45,425 bases of DNA from Roseomonas sp. (GTDB lineage Bacteria; Pseudomonadota; Alphaproteobacteria; Acetobacterales; Acetobacteraceae), in contig JADCFA010000017.1 of the NCBI GenBank assembly GCA_020249775.1, positions 1 to 45,425 on the forward strand, read 5' to 3'. The notes under the pieces are model-generated. The model saw only the letters and a program-made list of their open reading frames with translations, did no database searches and had not been told where the DNA came from. Below, one piece after another: positions 17,776 to 26,200 of the stretch; position 1 is the first letter of the stretch, and each line of letters begins with the position of its first letter. The position numbers were made by a program, and so were the translations under genes.

Positions 17776-18168
17776 TCAAAATCGTGATCTTTCAATGACA
17801 ACGCCGACTTCGATGCTGCCAGGCAGGGCATCCGGCTTGGTCACGCCCACCCGGACGCGGCGAATACGCGCATCTTCCAGCAGGCTGATAGCGATACGCT
17901 CAGCCAGGGTTTCCGCGAGCCGGACATGGGCGGAAGTGGCGATCCGCCGCGCGGTTTCGGCGGCTGCTGCGTAATCCACCACACGGGCCAGGCGGTCCGG
18001 CCCTTCGGCCATGGGGGCTTCGGGGTCTTCGACCGCCAATTCCAGATCAAGGATCACGCGCTGTGGGCGGGTTTCCTCATGCGCATAAACGCCAAGCAGG
18101 GCCTGGACTTCCAGATGGCGCACAAAAACGAGCCGCAGACCGGCTGCCGCATCCGGGGCAAAGCTCAT
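17776..18168 (-). CDS. folB: Dihydroneopterin aldolase
   Basis: Cleaves 7,8-dihydroneopterin to 6-hydroxymethyl-dihydropterin in folate synthesis. The 130-residue protein has the FolB start VRHLEVQALLGVYAHEE, then PQRVILDLEL, DYAAAAETARRI, the conserved AETLAERIA and the C-terminal VGVTKPDAL with the catalytic-type Lys. I chose the ATG at 18168 because it overlaps the stop of the SDR gene (ATGA). The alternative start at 18201 would lie inside that gene. The coupling points to a joint role of the two proteins in pterin metabolism. Confidence 0.87.
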   Translation of the reverse strand: MSFAPDAAAGLRLVFVRHLEVQALLGVYAHEETRPQRVILDLELAVEDPEAPMAEGPDRLARVVDYAAAAETARRIATSAHVRLAETLAERIAISLLEDARIRRVRVGVTKPDALPGSIEVGVVIERSRF

Positions 18169-18935
18169 TCCAAAGGCTCCTGCCCGAAGGAGGGTGACCA
18201 TTGCAAATGCTGCCCGCCATCAAGGGCGATCATCTGCCCGGTCATGGATGGTAGCGAAAGGATAGCCATCAGCGCGCGCGCCACTTCGTCTGGGCTGGTC
18301 GGGCGCGATAGCGGCGTTGCCTCAGCCTGCCGGTCGAAATGTTCCTGGGATTGGCGGGGGCTGGGCAAGGCCGGGCCGGGTCCAATCGCATTCACCCTAA
18401 TGCGCGGCGCCAACGCCAGCGCCAGGCTTTGCGTCAGCGCCCAAAGCCCAGCCTTGGATACGGTGTAGGAAACGAAATGCGGCGTCAGCGACCAGACGCG
18501 CTGATCCAGCATATTCACGACCAAGCCCTGCGCGGCTTGGGGCAGCGCTTTGGCAAAATGTTGCGTCAGCACGAAGGGCGCGCGCAGATTGGGTTCCATA
18601 TGCCGGTCCCAGGATTCGCGCGTTGCATCATCCCATTCATCGCGTTCGAAGGTGGAGGCGTTGTTCACCAATACACCGAGCGGCCCCAGCGCCTTGGTTG
18701 CATCCGGGACCAGCCGCGCCACTTCCGCTTCCTGGCCAAGCTCAGCCCGCAGCGTAATGGCGCGGCGGCCCAGGGCGCGGATATCGGCCGCCGTTGCCTC
18801 GGCCGCGTCCGCACTGGCGGCGTAATGGATGGCGACATCAAAGCCGGCTTCAGCCAGCGCAAGCGCCATGGCACGGCCAAGCCGCTTGGCAGCGCCCGTG
18901 ACCAACGCGGCGGGGGGGATGTTGGAGGGGATCAT
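18165..18935 (-). CDS. SDR oxidoreductase of the pteridine-reductase/FolM type
   Basis: Classical short-chain dehydrogenase of 256 residues. The cofactor motif is TGAAKRLG (13-20). This is the TG-x3-R-x-G form that marks pteridine reductases and FolM dihydromonapterin reductases, in contrast to TG-x3-G-x-G of ordinary SDRs. An NNAS segment and Tyr-x3-Lys (YTVSK) follow, and near the end is MIALDGGQHLQWS. The gene is translationally coupled to folB, which makes a pterin product. I therefore infer a reductase of dihydropterin or dihydrofolate, possibly a substitute for DHFR. A general SDR of other specificity cannot be excluded. The start is the ATG at 18935, divergent from prfC. Confidence 0.8.
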   Translation of the reverse strand: MIPSNIPPAALVTGAAKRLGRAMALALAEAGFDVAIHYAASADAAEATAADIRALGRRAITLRAELGQEAEVARLVPDATKALGPLGVLVNNASTFERDEWDDATRESWDRHMEPNLRAPFVLTQHFAKALPQAAQGLVVNMLDQRVWSLTPHFVSYTVSKAGLWALTQSLALALAPRIRVNAIGPGPALPSPRQSQEHFDRQAEATPLSRPTSPDEVARALMAILSLPSMTGQMIALDGGQHLQWSPSFGQEPLE

Positions 18936-19018
18936 GGGTGGGCTGATAGCCGCAAAACGTGCCGGGGCCTATGCCCGGCGCGACAGAACGCTCTTGTCCT
19001 GCTAAGGCCCGCCGCACC

Positions 19019-20629
19019 ATGTCTGATAGCGCCATCCCCGCCGCCCGCATCGCTGAAGAAGCCGCCCGCCGGCGGAGCTTTGCCATCATCGCCCATCCTG
19101 ACGCGGGCAAAACCACGCTGACCGAAAAACTGCTGCTGAAGGGCGGCGCCATTCAGCTTGCCGGCGCGGTGCGCGCCAAGGGCAATGCGCGGCGCACGCG
19201 TTCCGACTGGATGAAGATTGAACAGGATCGCGGGATTTCGGTCGCGACCTCGGTCATGACCTTTGAACGTGATGGTGTGGTCTTCAACCTGCTTGACACA
19301 CCAGGCCACGAAGATTTTTCCGAAGACACCTACCGTACCCTGACCGCGGTGGATGCCGCGGTGATGGTGCTGGATGCCGCCAAGGGTATTGAGAGCCAAA
19401 CGCGCAAACTGTTTGAAGTGTGCCGCATGCGCGACATTCCCATCATCACCTTCATCAACAAGATGGACCGCGAAGCGCGCGAGCCTTTCGAATTGATGGA
19501 TGAAATCCAGAATTTGCTGGCGCTGGATGCAACGCCCGCCGCCTGGCCCGTGGGCCGCGCCGCTGACTTTGCCGGCGTTTATGATCTGGCCACCGACCGT
19601 TTCCTGCCTGTCGCGGAAGGCGCGGAGCCGATCCAGCTTGAATCACCGGAAGACCCGAAGCTTGCCGAATTGGTCGGTGATGACAGGGCTTTGGCGCTTT
19701 CCGAGGAAGTATTGCTCGCCCGCGCCGGCTATCCGGAATTCGACACCGAGCGTTTTCTGGAAGGGTCTTTGACGCCGGTTTTTTTCGGCTCGGCGCTGCG
19801 CGACTTCGGTATTGCGCATTTGCTGGATGGGCTGGCGCGTCATGCGCCGCCGCCGCGCGCGCGGCCTGCGGATCAGCGGCTTGTGACGCCCGGTGAGGAA
19901 AAGCTGACCGGCTTTGTGTTCAAAATCCAGGCGAATATGGACCCCAATCATCGCGACCGCGTGGCGTTTGTGCGGCTTTGCAGCGGGCGGCTGACCAAGG
20001 GCATGCGGCTGCGCCAAAGCCGCACCGGCAAGCAGGTGCCGGTAAACGCGCCGCTGTTTTTCTTCGCGAAGGACCGGCAAGTGGCGGAAGAAGCCTGGCC
20101 GGGCGATGTGATTGGCATTGCCAATCATGGCACGCTGCGCATCGGTGATACGCTGACGGAAGGTGAGCCGCTTGATTTCCGTGGCGTGCCTTCCTTCGCG
20201 CCGGAAATCCTGCGCCATATCCGGCTGGATGATCCGATGCTGGCGAAAAAACTCCGCACCGCGCTTGATCAATTGGCGGAAGAAGGCGTGGTGCAATTAT
20301 TCCGCCCGCGCGATGGCTCACCACCCGTGGTTGGCGTTGTGGGGCAATTGCAATTGGATGTGCTGCAAAGCCGGTTGAAGGCGGAATATGGCGTGCCGGC
20401 GGGGTTTGATGGCACGCCCTGGGAGCAAGTGCGGTGGATGGTATCCGACGAAGCCGGCGCCTTGGACCGCTTCGCGGAAGCCAATCGGCGCGATGTCGCG
20501 GAAGATCATGATGGTGCGCTGGTCGCGTTTTTCAGCAGCGATTGGCGCCGCCGCCGCGCGGAAGAGGAATGGCCCATGATCCGCTTTCATGCCGTGCGCG
20601 AACAGCATGGGGTGGGCGGGGGGAAGTAG
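19019..20629 (+). CDS. prfC: Peptide chain release factor 3
   Basis: Translational GTPase that recycles RF1/RF2 from the ribosome after termination. From the ATG at 19019 it has 536 residues. The G motifs are AHPDAGKTTL (25-34), RGISVATSV for switch I, DTPGHEDF, and NKMD. The region SDWMKIEQDRGISV is typical of RF3/EF-G-like factors. The family's domain II and III features follow (GFVFKIQANMDPNHRDRVAF). The frame is open back to 18959, but the first 20 codons lack family similarity. The gene is alone on the plus strand, divergent from the folB operon by 83 bases and followed by a GC-rich hairpin. Confidence 0.95.
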   Translation: MSDSAIPAARIAEEAARRRSFAIIAHPDAGKTTLTEKLLLKGGAIQLAGAVRAKGNARRTRSDWMKIEQDRGISVATSVMTFERDGVVFNLLDTPGHEDFSEDTYRTLTAVDAAVMVLDAAKGIESQTRKLFEVCRMRDIPIITFINKMDREAREPFELMDEIQNLLALDATPAAWPVGRAADFAGVYDLATDRFLPVAEGAEPIQLESPEDPKLAELVGDDRALALSEEVLLARAGYPEFDTERFLEGSLTPVFFGSALRDFGIAHLLDGLARHAPPPRARPADQRLVTPGEEKLTGFVFKIQANMDPNHRDRVAFVRLCSGRLTKGMRLRQSRTGKQVPVNAPLFFFAKDRQVAEEAWPGDVIGIANHGTLRIGDTLTEGEPLDFRGVPSFAPEILRHIRLDDPMLAKKLRTALDQLAEEGVVQLFRPRDGSPPVVGVVGQLQLDVLQSRLKAEYGVPAGFDGTPWEQVRWMVSDEAGALDRFAEANRRDVAEDHDGALVAFFSSDWRRRRAEEEWPMIRFHAVREQHGVGGGK

Positions 20630-20640
20630 GCCTTCCCCCC
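20618..20640 (+). terminator. Hairpin at the prfC stop, probable terminator
   Basis: Nine-bp stem GGGGGGAAG (20618-20626) and CTTCCCCCC (20632-20640) with a five-base loop that contains part of the prfC TAG. The downstream sequence is GATTTGATTATTTC, only moderately T-rich. It sits in the 18-base gap between convergent genes, so it may stop transcription in both directions. Confidence 0.5.
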
Positions 20641-20647
20641 GATTTGA

Positions 20648-20974
20648 TTATTTCACTGAAGAGAAGGATGTCGGCTGAAGGATTTCATTGGTGACCTTCG
20701 TCAGCAGCGGGCCATTGGCTTCGGTTTCCGCGCGCGCCTTGATCCAATCCGGATCGGCCTGGAACTTTGCCCATTTTTCCTCACGTTCCGCCAGCGACTT
20801 CCACGCCACCATATAGGTCAGGCTGTGGTTGGAATCGCCGATCAGCGTGGTCCAGAAACCTGCCTGGCGAATGCCGTGCTTGTCCCAAAGCTTCAGCGTG
20901 ATGGTTTCAAACCGCTTCATCAGATCGGGCAGGCGCCCGGGCTGGCAGTGATAGATACGAAGTTCATAGAGCAT
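20648..20974 (-). CDS. NIPSNAP-family protein
   Basis: Small alpha-beta barrel protein of 108 residues, beginning MLYELRIYHCQPGRLPDLMK, which is the characteristic NIPSNAP opening (E-R-Y followed by P-G and L). GIRQAGFWTTLIG and the second half with LTYMVAWKSLAEREEKWAKF complete the fold. The biochemical role of the family is unknown in bacteria; members often sit beside catabolic genes, as here at the end of a six-gene run. I took the ATG at 20974, which has GGGAGAAA upstream; the longer open frame has no family similarity. Confidence 0.85.
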   Translation of the reverse strand: MLYELRIYHCQPGRLPDLMKRFETITLKLWDKHGIRQAGFWTTLIGDSNHSLTYMVAWKSLAEREEKWAKFQADPDWIKARAETEANGPLLTKVTNEILQPTSFSSVK

Positions 20975-20996
20975 CGTTTTTCTCCCTTTGATGCAG

Positions 20997-21983
20997 TTAA
21001 TCCAATTTGGCGCCGGATATTTCCACCAGGTCGCGCCAAACGCGATCCTGGCTGCGCACAAATTCCGTAAAGCCTTCCGGCGTGTCGTCCGAAATGGCGC
21101 TGAAGCCAAGCGGAATCAGCTTTTCACCATACTCCCTATCCCGCGCTGCGCCGATGGTGGCACGGTGCAAAGCCTGCACAATCGGCGCCGGCGTGCCGGC
21201 GGCTGCCGAAATGCAATACCAGAATTCCATATCCATATCCGAACCGGGAATCAGCTCTGCCATGCCGCGCACATTCTCAAGCCCGGCAACCTGCGGCTGG
21301 CGCTTCTGGCTACCCACCGCCAGCGCCCGCAGCCGCCCTTCGCGCACATGCGGCATTAGCGCGGGCATGCCATCGAAAATCATATCCACATTGCCGGCAA
21401 TTAAATCATTCAAGCCGGGCGCGAGACCACGATAGGGCACATGCGAAACCTCAATCCCTGCGGTCTGCATCAGCTTCGATATCGTCAAATGGCTGATGGT
21501 GCCGATGCCAGATGATGCTGCGCTGATCTGCCCTGGCCGGCGCTTCGCATCCGCCACGAATTCCTCAAAGGTTTTCCAGGGGCGATTGGCATTCACGACA
21601 AACAGCGTGGAGCCAACCGATACGCGGGAGATATGCGTGAAATCGCGAATGCCATCGAACGGCATGCCGCTGCGATAGAGGTATTTATTCGCGAGCAAGA
21701 TTGTTGCCCCGCCCAAGAATAGCGTATGCCCATCCGGCGCGCTGCGGGCCACGGCCTCACCAGCGATATTCCCGCCAGCACCGGGGCGGTTATCAATCAC
21801 GACAGTCTGGCCAAGCAGCGGACCCATACGTTCAGCAACCATGCGCGCAGTGATATCGGCGGCACCGGCAGGCGGGAATGGCACCACCAGACGCAAGGGC
21901 CGCGATGGAAAAGCCTGCGCCCGCGCAATGGCCGGCGCGGCAAGCCCAGCAATCAGCGCGGCGCGGCGGGTGATGTTGATCAT
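20997..21983 (-). CDS. Tripartite tricarboxylate transporter-type substrate-binding protein (TctC/Bug family)
   Basis: Periplasmic binding protein of 328 residues for a carboxylate-type ligand. It has a short signal peptide (MINITRRAALIAGLAAPAIA, with an RR pair), then the Bug-family start FPSRPLRLVVPFPPAGAADI, the conserved IDNRPGAGGNIAGE, GGATILLANKYL, and SHVPYRGLAPGLNDLIAGNV. No TctA or TctB membrane subunits are encoded nearby. Orphan binding proteins are common in this family. It lies 15 bases after the hydrolase gene in what looks like a catabolic operon, so the ligand may be that pathway's substrate. Confidence 0.9.
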   Translation of the reverse strand: MINITRRAALIAGLAAPAIARAQAFPSRPLRLVVPFPPAGAADITARMVAERMGPLLGQTVVIDNRPGAGGNIAGEAVARSAPDGHTLFLGGATILLANKYLYRSGMPFDGIRDFTHISRVSVGSTLFVVNANRPWKTFEEFVADAKRRPGQISAASSGIGTISHLTISKLMQTAGIEVSHVPYRGLAPGLNDLIAGNVDMIFDGMPALMPHVREGRLRALAVGSQKRQPQVAGLENVRGMAELIPGSDMDMEFWYCISAAAGTPAPIVQALHRATIGAARDREYGEKLIPLGFSAISDDTPEGFTEFVRSQDRVWRDLVEISGAKLD

Positions 21984-21998
21984 GCTGACCTCCCTTCT

Positions 21999-22793
21999 TT
22001 ATTTTGTTGGTTCGCGGTGCAATTCCACCACAATGCCTTCTTGCCCTGGCAGCGCCGGGTAGCGGCGCATCACTTCCGGGTCATGGCCCGGTACGATGTG
22101 CTTCGCGCTTGGCGCCAGCGCGCGGAGCTTATCGAAGCCTTCCAGCATTTCGCCGATGTGAAACGCCGTGGTGAAAGGCCGGCCCGCTTCCATATTCTCA
22201 TAGAAATGCGTGACATCGGAAGCGAGCACCACGCGCCCGCGCGCCGTATTCACGCGCACACATTGCAGCCCCATGGAATGGCCACCGCAGGCATGCACCG
22301 TAATCCCCGGCGCCACTTCCGCATCGCCATTATGGAAGACAACGCGTTCGGCGAAATTCATCCGCACCATGCCGACCACATCTTCGACTTCGAAGGAATG
22401 GCGAAGCTTGGGGTATTTCATATAGCGCCCGGTCGCATACTGCATTTCCGGCTCCTGCAAATGGAATCTGGCCTTGGCGAATTTATGGAAGCTGCCAACA
22501 TGATCGTAATGCAGGTGGGAGATCACCACATCTTCGACCTTGTCCGGATCAACACCGATCAGCTTCAGGCTTTCAATTGGGCAGCGCAGGTAATTGCGCT
22601 TGCGCTTGGCGGCGACCTCCGCCGTGAAGCCGGTGTCAATGATCACGACGCGATCATCATTCACCGCAGCCCAGACGAAGTAATCCATCGGCATGGGCGC
22701 ATCATGCGGGTCGCCGCCGATGAAATGCTCAGTGCGCTTGGCATCGCGCATGGCATAGCGCAGCGCATAGACGCGGTATTCGGGTTCAGTCAT
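21999..22793 (-). CDS. Metallo-beta-lactamase fold hydrolase, AHL-lactonase-like
   Basis: The 264-residue protein has the dinuclear zinc motif H-x-H-x-D-H in ISHLHYDHVG (His93, His95, Asp97, His98), a further metal His in HACGGHSMGLQ, an Asp in VLASDVTH, and a last His in VPGHDPEV. The layout matches the AiiA/AttM-like branch, which opens lactone rings. In this operon the likelier job is hydrolysis of a lactone or ester intermediate rather than quorum quenching, but this is inference. Its ATG overlaps the stop of the upstream flavoprotein gene (ATGA). Confidence 0.85.
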   Translation of the reverse strand: MTEPEYRVYALRYAMRDAKRTEHFIGGDPHDAPMPMDYFVWAAVNDDRVVIIDTGFTAEVAAKRKRNYLRCPIESLKLIGVDPDKVEDVVISHLHYDHVGSFHKFAKARFHLQEPEMQYATGRYMKYPKLRHSFEVEDVVGMVRMNFAERVVFHNGDAEVAPGITVHACGGHSMGLQCVRVNTARGRVVLASDVTHFYENMEAGRPFTTAFHIGEMLEGFDKLRALAPSAKHIVPGHDPEVMRRYPALPGQEGIVVELHREPTK

Positions 22794-24763
22794 GCCATAT
22801 GCTCCTGTTTTGCCGGCACCATCCCAAGCGCGAGCCCAACCATGGAGGCATCGCGCAGAACGGAAAGAAAATCACCGGGCTGATTGGCGTCACCCACCAG
22901 GGTAAAGGGAATGCCGCTGGCTTCTACCGCCGGCAGCGCATCAAGGTTGGGCAGCGCGCCGATGGCGGCGATGATATGCGTCACGCCGGCAATCTCTCGG
23001 GCTGCGCCATCTTCGGTGAACTGCAACACATCACCCACCAGCCGCGCATCGCGCGCCTTGGTGTGGAAGCTGGTGCCAGCTTCGCGCAGGCGGATCATCA
23101 GATCGGTGCGATTATTGCGCGCCATGGCGGGGGCGATGGAGGGCAGGGCTTCCAGAATGCTAATGCGGCAGCCGCGCTGGATCAGCACATCCGCCACTTC
23201 CAGCCCAACAATGCCACCACCAATCACGGCAAGCCGCGCGCCTTCAGGCACCAAAGCTGGATTGGCAATCACATCCCAGGCTTGCAGCGGGACCGCGCCG
23301 GGAAGGTTCAGCGGACGCGGCTTGGCGCCGGTTGCCACCACCACATGATCCGGCGCGAAAGCCCTGATGGCCTCAGCGGTAGCCGTGATGCCATAGCGCA
23401 CCGGCACACCGAGTGCGATCACCTGATCCCAACGCCAGGACCAGGCCGGGCGCACTTCTTCCTTATCGGGCGCCGCCACGGCCAGGTGAATCTGCCCGCT
23501 GGCACGCGCTTCCTTTTCCCAAATCTCCACCTGATGGCCGCGTGCGGCCGCGAGCCGCGCCACTTCCGCCCCTGCCAAACCGGCACCCAATATCAAGACA
23601 CGCTGTTTCACCGGCGCCGGCGCGAATGGGCCATCAATGAATTCCGGCGCTTCCAATTCTGTGCCCAGCATCGGGTTCACCACGCAGGCGACATCGCGTT
23701 CCAACGTCAGCCTTTCAAAACAGACATTGCAGGAAATGCAGCCGCGAATGGCGACCTTGCTTTCACCAAACGCCTTGCGCGGCCAATGGGCATCCGCCGT
23801 CAGCGCGCGGCCAAGAGAAACATAATCGGCTGCCCCGGAAGCGAGCACCGCTTCCGCATCCTCGGGCGCAAGAATGCGCCCGGCGATAATGGTCGGGATC
23901 GCAACCGCTGCCGTGATCGGCTTGGCATGCGGTTCCAAAGTACGGCGCGGCATGGAAGGCGGCTGAATGCAAAAGCGCGACAGTTCCGGGCTTTCATTTG
24001 TCCCGCCCGAAAGATCAAGCGCGCTCACCCCCGCAGCTTCCAAAAGCTTGGCGAGTTCCACTGCCTCCTCAATCGGATAGCCATCATCGCAATATTCAGT
24101 GCAGGAAATCCGCACCCAAAGCGGGAAATCGGGCAGCGCATCGCGCAGCCGATGCACGGTTTCCAACAGCAGCCGCGCACGGTTTTCGAGCGACCCGCCA
24201 TAGCGATCCGTGCGCTTATTGATCCGCTGGGTCAGGAATTGATGAAACAGATAGCCATTGGCGGCATGCAGTTCGACAGCATCATAACCCGCCTGCCACA
24301 AGCGCCGGGCAGCCGCAACAAAATCCTTCTGGATTTCGGTGATCTCCGCTTGATCGAGCGGCCTTACCTCATCACCCGTATTCGGATTGCGCCAGGGTGA
24401 AGGCCCCACCGGTTCCATATTCAACACCATCCGGCGCAGCAGCGCGCCGCGGTGATTGATCTGCCCGACCGTCACGCAATCATGCCGCTTGATGCCCTCT
24501 ACCAGCCGCGCCAGGCCAGGGATGAAGCGGTCATGATAAATCCAAAGTGAGTTGTTATGCGCGCGCCCACCCGCACTCACCGCCATGGCTTCTGTCACAA
24601 TGGCGGCGACACCACCCTTGGCGCGTTCTTCGTAATAGGCGCGGTCACGTTCGGTCGAAAGGCCATCGCTGGTGCTGAAATTCGTGCCCATCGGCGCCAT
24701 GATGAGCCGGTTTTTCATCCGGAGCGGCCCAATCCGCCCCGGCTGTTGCATCAGCAAACTCAT
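22790..24763 (-). CDS. Old-yellow-enzyme-like iron-sulfur flavoprotein reductase (2,4-dienoyl-CoA reductase family)
   Basis: Multidomain NAD(P)H-dependent ene-reductase of 657 residues. Residues 1 to about 345 are the FMN barrel (MKNRLIMAPMGTN; ELHAANGYLFHQFLTQRINK; RTDRYGGSLENRARLLLE). Next are four Cys for a [4Fe-4S] cluster (GCISCNVCF, then DVACVVNP). An FAD segment (VLILGAGLAGAEVARLA) and an NAD(P) segment (LAVIGGGIVGLEVADVL) follow. Relatives reduce C=C bonds next to carbonyl groups, including dienoyl-CoAs, cyclic enones and trimethylamine-type substrates. The substrate here is unknown. Neighbours suggest a catabolic pathway in which an unsaturated intermediate is reduced and then hydrolysed. 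Confidence 0.9.
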   Translation of the reverse strand: MSLLMQQPGRIGPLRMKNRLIMAPMGTNFSTSDGLSTERDRAYYEERAKGGVAAIVTEAMAVSAGGRAHNNSLWIYHDRFIPGLARLVEGIKRHDCVTVGQINHRGALLRRMVLNMEPVGPSPWRNPNTGDEVRPLDQAEITEIQKDFVAAARRLWQAGYDAVELHAANGYLFHQFLTQRINKRTDRYGGSLENRARLLLETVHRLRDALPDFPLWVRISCTEYCDDGYPIEEAVELAKLLEAAGVSALDLSGGTNESPELSRFCIQPPSMPRRTLEPHAKPITAAVAIPTIIAGRILAPEDAEAVLASGAADYVSLGRALTADAHWPRKAFGESKVAIRGCISCNVCFERLTLERDVACVVNPMLGTELEAPEFIDGPFAPAPVKQRVLILGAGLAGAEVARLAAARGHQVEIWEKEARASGQIHLAVAAPDKEEVRPAWSWRWDQVIALGVPVRYGITATAEAIRAFAPDHVVVATGAKPRPLNLPGAVPLQAWDVIANPALVPEGARLAVIGGGIVGLEVADVLIQRGCRISILEALPSIAPAMARNNRTDLMIRLREAGTSFHTKARDARLVGDVLQFTEDGAAREIAGVTHIIAAIGALPNLDALPAVEASGIPFTLVGDANQPGDFLSVLRDASMVGLALGMVPAKQEHMA

Positions 24764-24769
24764 GCCGCG

Positions 24770-25705
24770 TTACTGCGCCTTATCCGCATCCAGCACGGCT
24801 TGCACCGCGGCCGGATCGCATTTGATGGAAACGCCCGCGCGTTCCAATTGCAGCTTCATCGGCACGCGGCTATCAAGGTTTTCCCAACCGCGATTCAACG
24901 CCTCATTCATTTCTTCCAGCGCCAGATTGCAGAAGCGCATCGGCACATTCAATTCACGGCCCATGGTCACCGCCAGCGTCACATCCTTATGCGCAAGCTT
25001 CAGCGCAAAGGCGGGCGGGTCATATTTATCCACCAGGAACTGGTCCGTGATACGATCAAAGGTGCGCTTACGCCCCAGAGCGCCCTGGCGCACGGCTTTC
25101 CAGAGATCGAGCGGGTCCATCCCCGCCTTCACGCCCATGGAAAACACCTCGGCCATCGCGGTTTGGATCGCATAGCCCGCCATATTGTGGACAAGCTTCG
25201 CCACCGTCGCGGTGCCGATCGGGCCGATATAGGCGGCCTGATCACCAAAAGCGTCCAGCACCTTCTTGTATTTGTCGAAAACCGCCTTGTCGCCGCCGAC
25301 CCAAATCGCAAGCTTGCCGGTCTCTGCCCCCTTGGGCCCGCCGCTGACCGGCGCATCGAAACCATAAGCGCCCTTGGTCGCGAGCGCTTCAGCCATGCGC
25401 TTCATCAGCGCCTGGGAATTGGTGGAAAGGTCGAAATAGGCAGCGCCCTTCTGCACCCCGGCCAGAATGCCATCGGCGCCGAATATCACCGGCTCCACCT
25501 CCTTCGGCCCGGGCAGAGAGGTGAAAATAACCTCGCATTGCTCCGCGACCGCTTTGGGTGTTTCCGCCCAGGTCGCGCCGGCGGCCAGCCGATTGGCGCC
25601 GGCTTCGCGGCGGATGTCATGCACCACCAGTTGATAGCCGGCTTTTTGCAGATTGGCGGCCATGAAGGCGCCCATGGTGCCAAGGCCAATGAATCCGATT
25701 TTCAT
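24770..25705 (-). CDS. NAD(P)-dependent 3-hydroxyisobutyrate dehydrogenase-family oxidoreductase
   Basis: Beta-hydroxyacid dehydrogenase of 311 residues. It opens with MKIGFIGLGTMGAFMAANLQ, the Rossmann motif G-x-G-x2-G of the family. It then has the substrate-binding DAPVSGGPKGAETGKLAIWV and the catalytic Lys in GTATVAKLVHNM. Members oxidise 3-hydroxyacids or reduce tartronate semialdehyde and similar compounds. I chose the ATG at 25705, since the open frame upstream encodes a low-complexity Arg-rich stretch. The gene lies between the CMD-family gene and the flavoprotein gene, with 4 to 6 bases between them. Confidence 0.9.
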   Translation of the reverse strand: MKIGFIGLGTMGAFMAANLQKAGYQLVVHDIRREAGANRLAAGATWAETPKAVAEQCEVIFTSLPGPKEVEPVIFGADGILAGVQKGAAYFDLSTNSQALMKRMAEALATKGAYGFDAPVSGGPKGAETGKLAIWVGGDKAVFDKYKKVLDAFGDQAAYIGPIGTATVAKLVHNMAGYAIQTAMAEVFSMGVKAGMDPLDLWKAVRQGALGRKRTFDRITDQFLVDKYDPPAFALKLAHKDVTLAVTMGRELNVPMRFCNLALEEMNEALNRGWENLDSRVPMKLQLERAGVSIKCDPAAVQAVLDADKAQ

Positions 25706-25709
25706 GGCA

Positions 25710-26048
25710 TCAGCCCTTCTTCGCCTGGTCCTGCGCCTCAAACACATCAACCGCGACATGCGCCGCGGTCATGGCGGAAGGCCATCCGGAATACATGGAA
25801 AGATGCGTGATGATTTCGGCAATTTCTTCGCGCGACAGGCCATTGGTCAGGCCGCGGCCGATATGGCTGTTCAATTGATCCTGCCAGCCAAGCGCCACCA
25901 GCGCGGCAATGGTCACCATGGAACGGTCGCGCTTGGAAAGCTGTGGGCGTTCCCAGACATCGCCATAGACATATTGGTGGGTCATTTCCACCAGCTTCGG
26001 GAAATCCGGATTGATCCGGTCGCGGCGCGCGGAAGGCGGGGCTGCCAT
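25710..26048 (-). CDS. Carboxymuconolactone decarboxylase-family protein
   Basis: 112-residue all-helical protein, first gene of the catabolic-looking run. Conserved CMD segments are VWERPQLSKRDRSMVTIAAL, NSHIGRGLTNGLSREEIAEI and THLSMYSGWPSAMTA. There is no C-x2-C pair, so it is unlikely to be an AhpD-type peroxidase. The resemblance is to the decarboxylase branch (PcaC-like), which acts on gamma-lactone acids in aromatic-ring breakdown. The ATG at 26048 has GGAGAC upstream. Confidence 0.87.
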   Translation of the reverse strand: MAAPPSARRDRINPDFPKLVEMTHQYVYGDVWERPQLSKRDRSMVTIAALVALGWQDQLNSHIGRGLTNGLSREEIAEIITHLSMYSGWPSAMTAAHVAVDVFEAQDQAKKG

Positions 26049-26200
26049 GGGAAGTCTCCTCTATGCAGTGTTCGGCACAGCACCGGCAGAGGAATGGCAG
26101 CAACGGCCCGGCGCTCACCGCGCCCAAGGCCCGACCTTCCCCCGCTTATTCTGTGTTGTGCCCATCCTGCGACCAGTATGGCCGCGCCGCAAGCGGGTGA

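Noticed and set aside
22799-24400. 533-codon plus-strand frame opposite the OYE-like gene
   Set aside because: Antisense shadow; His/Arg-rich translation without domains, while the minus strand encodes a complete flavoprotein.
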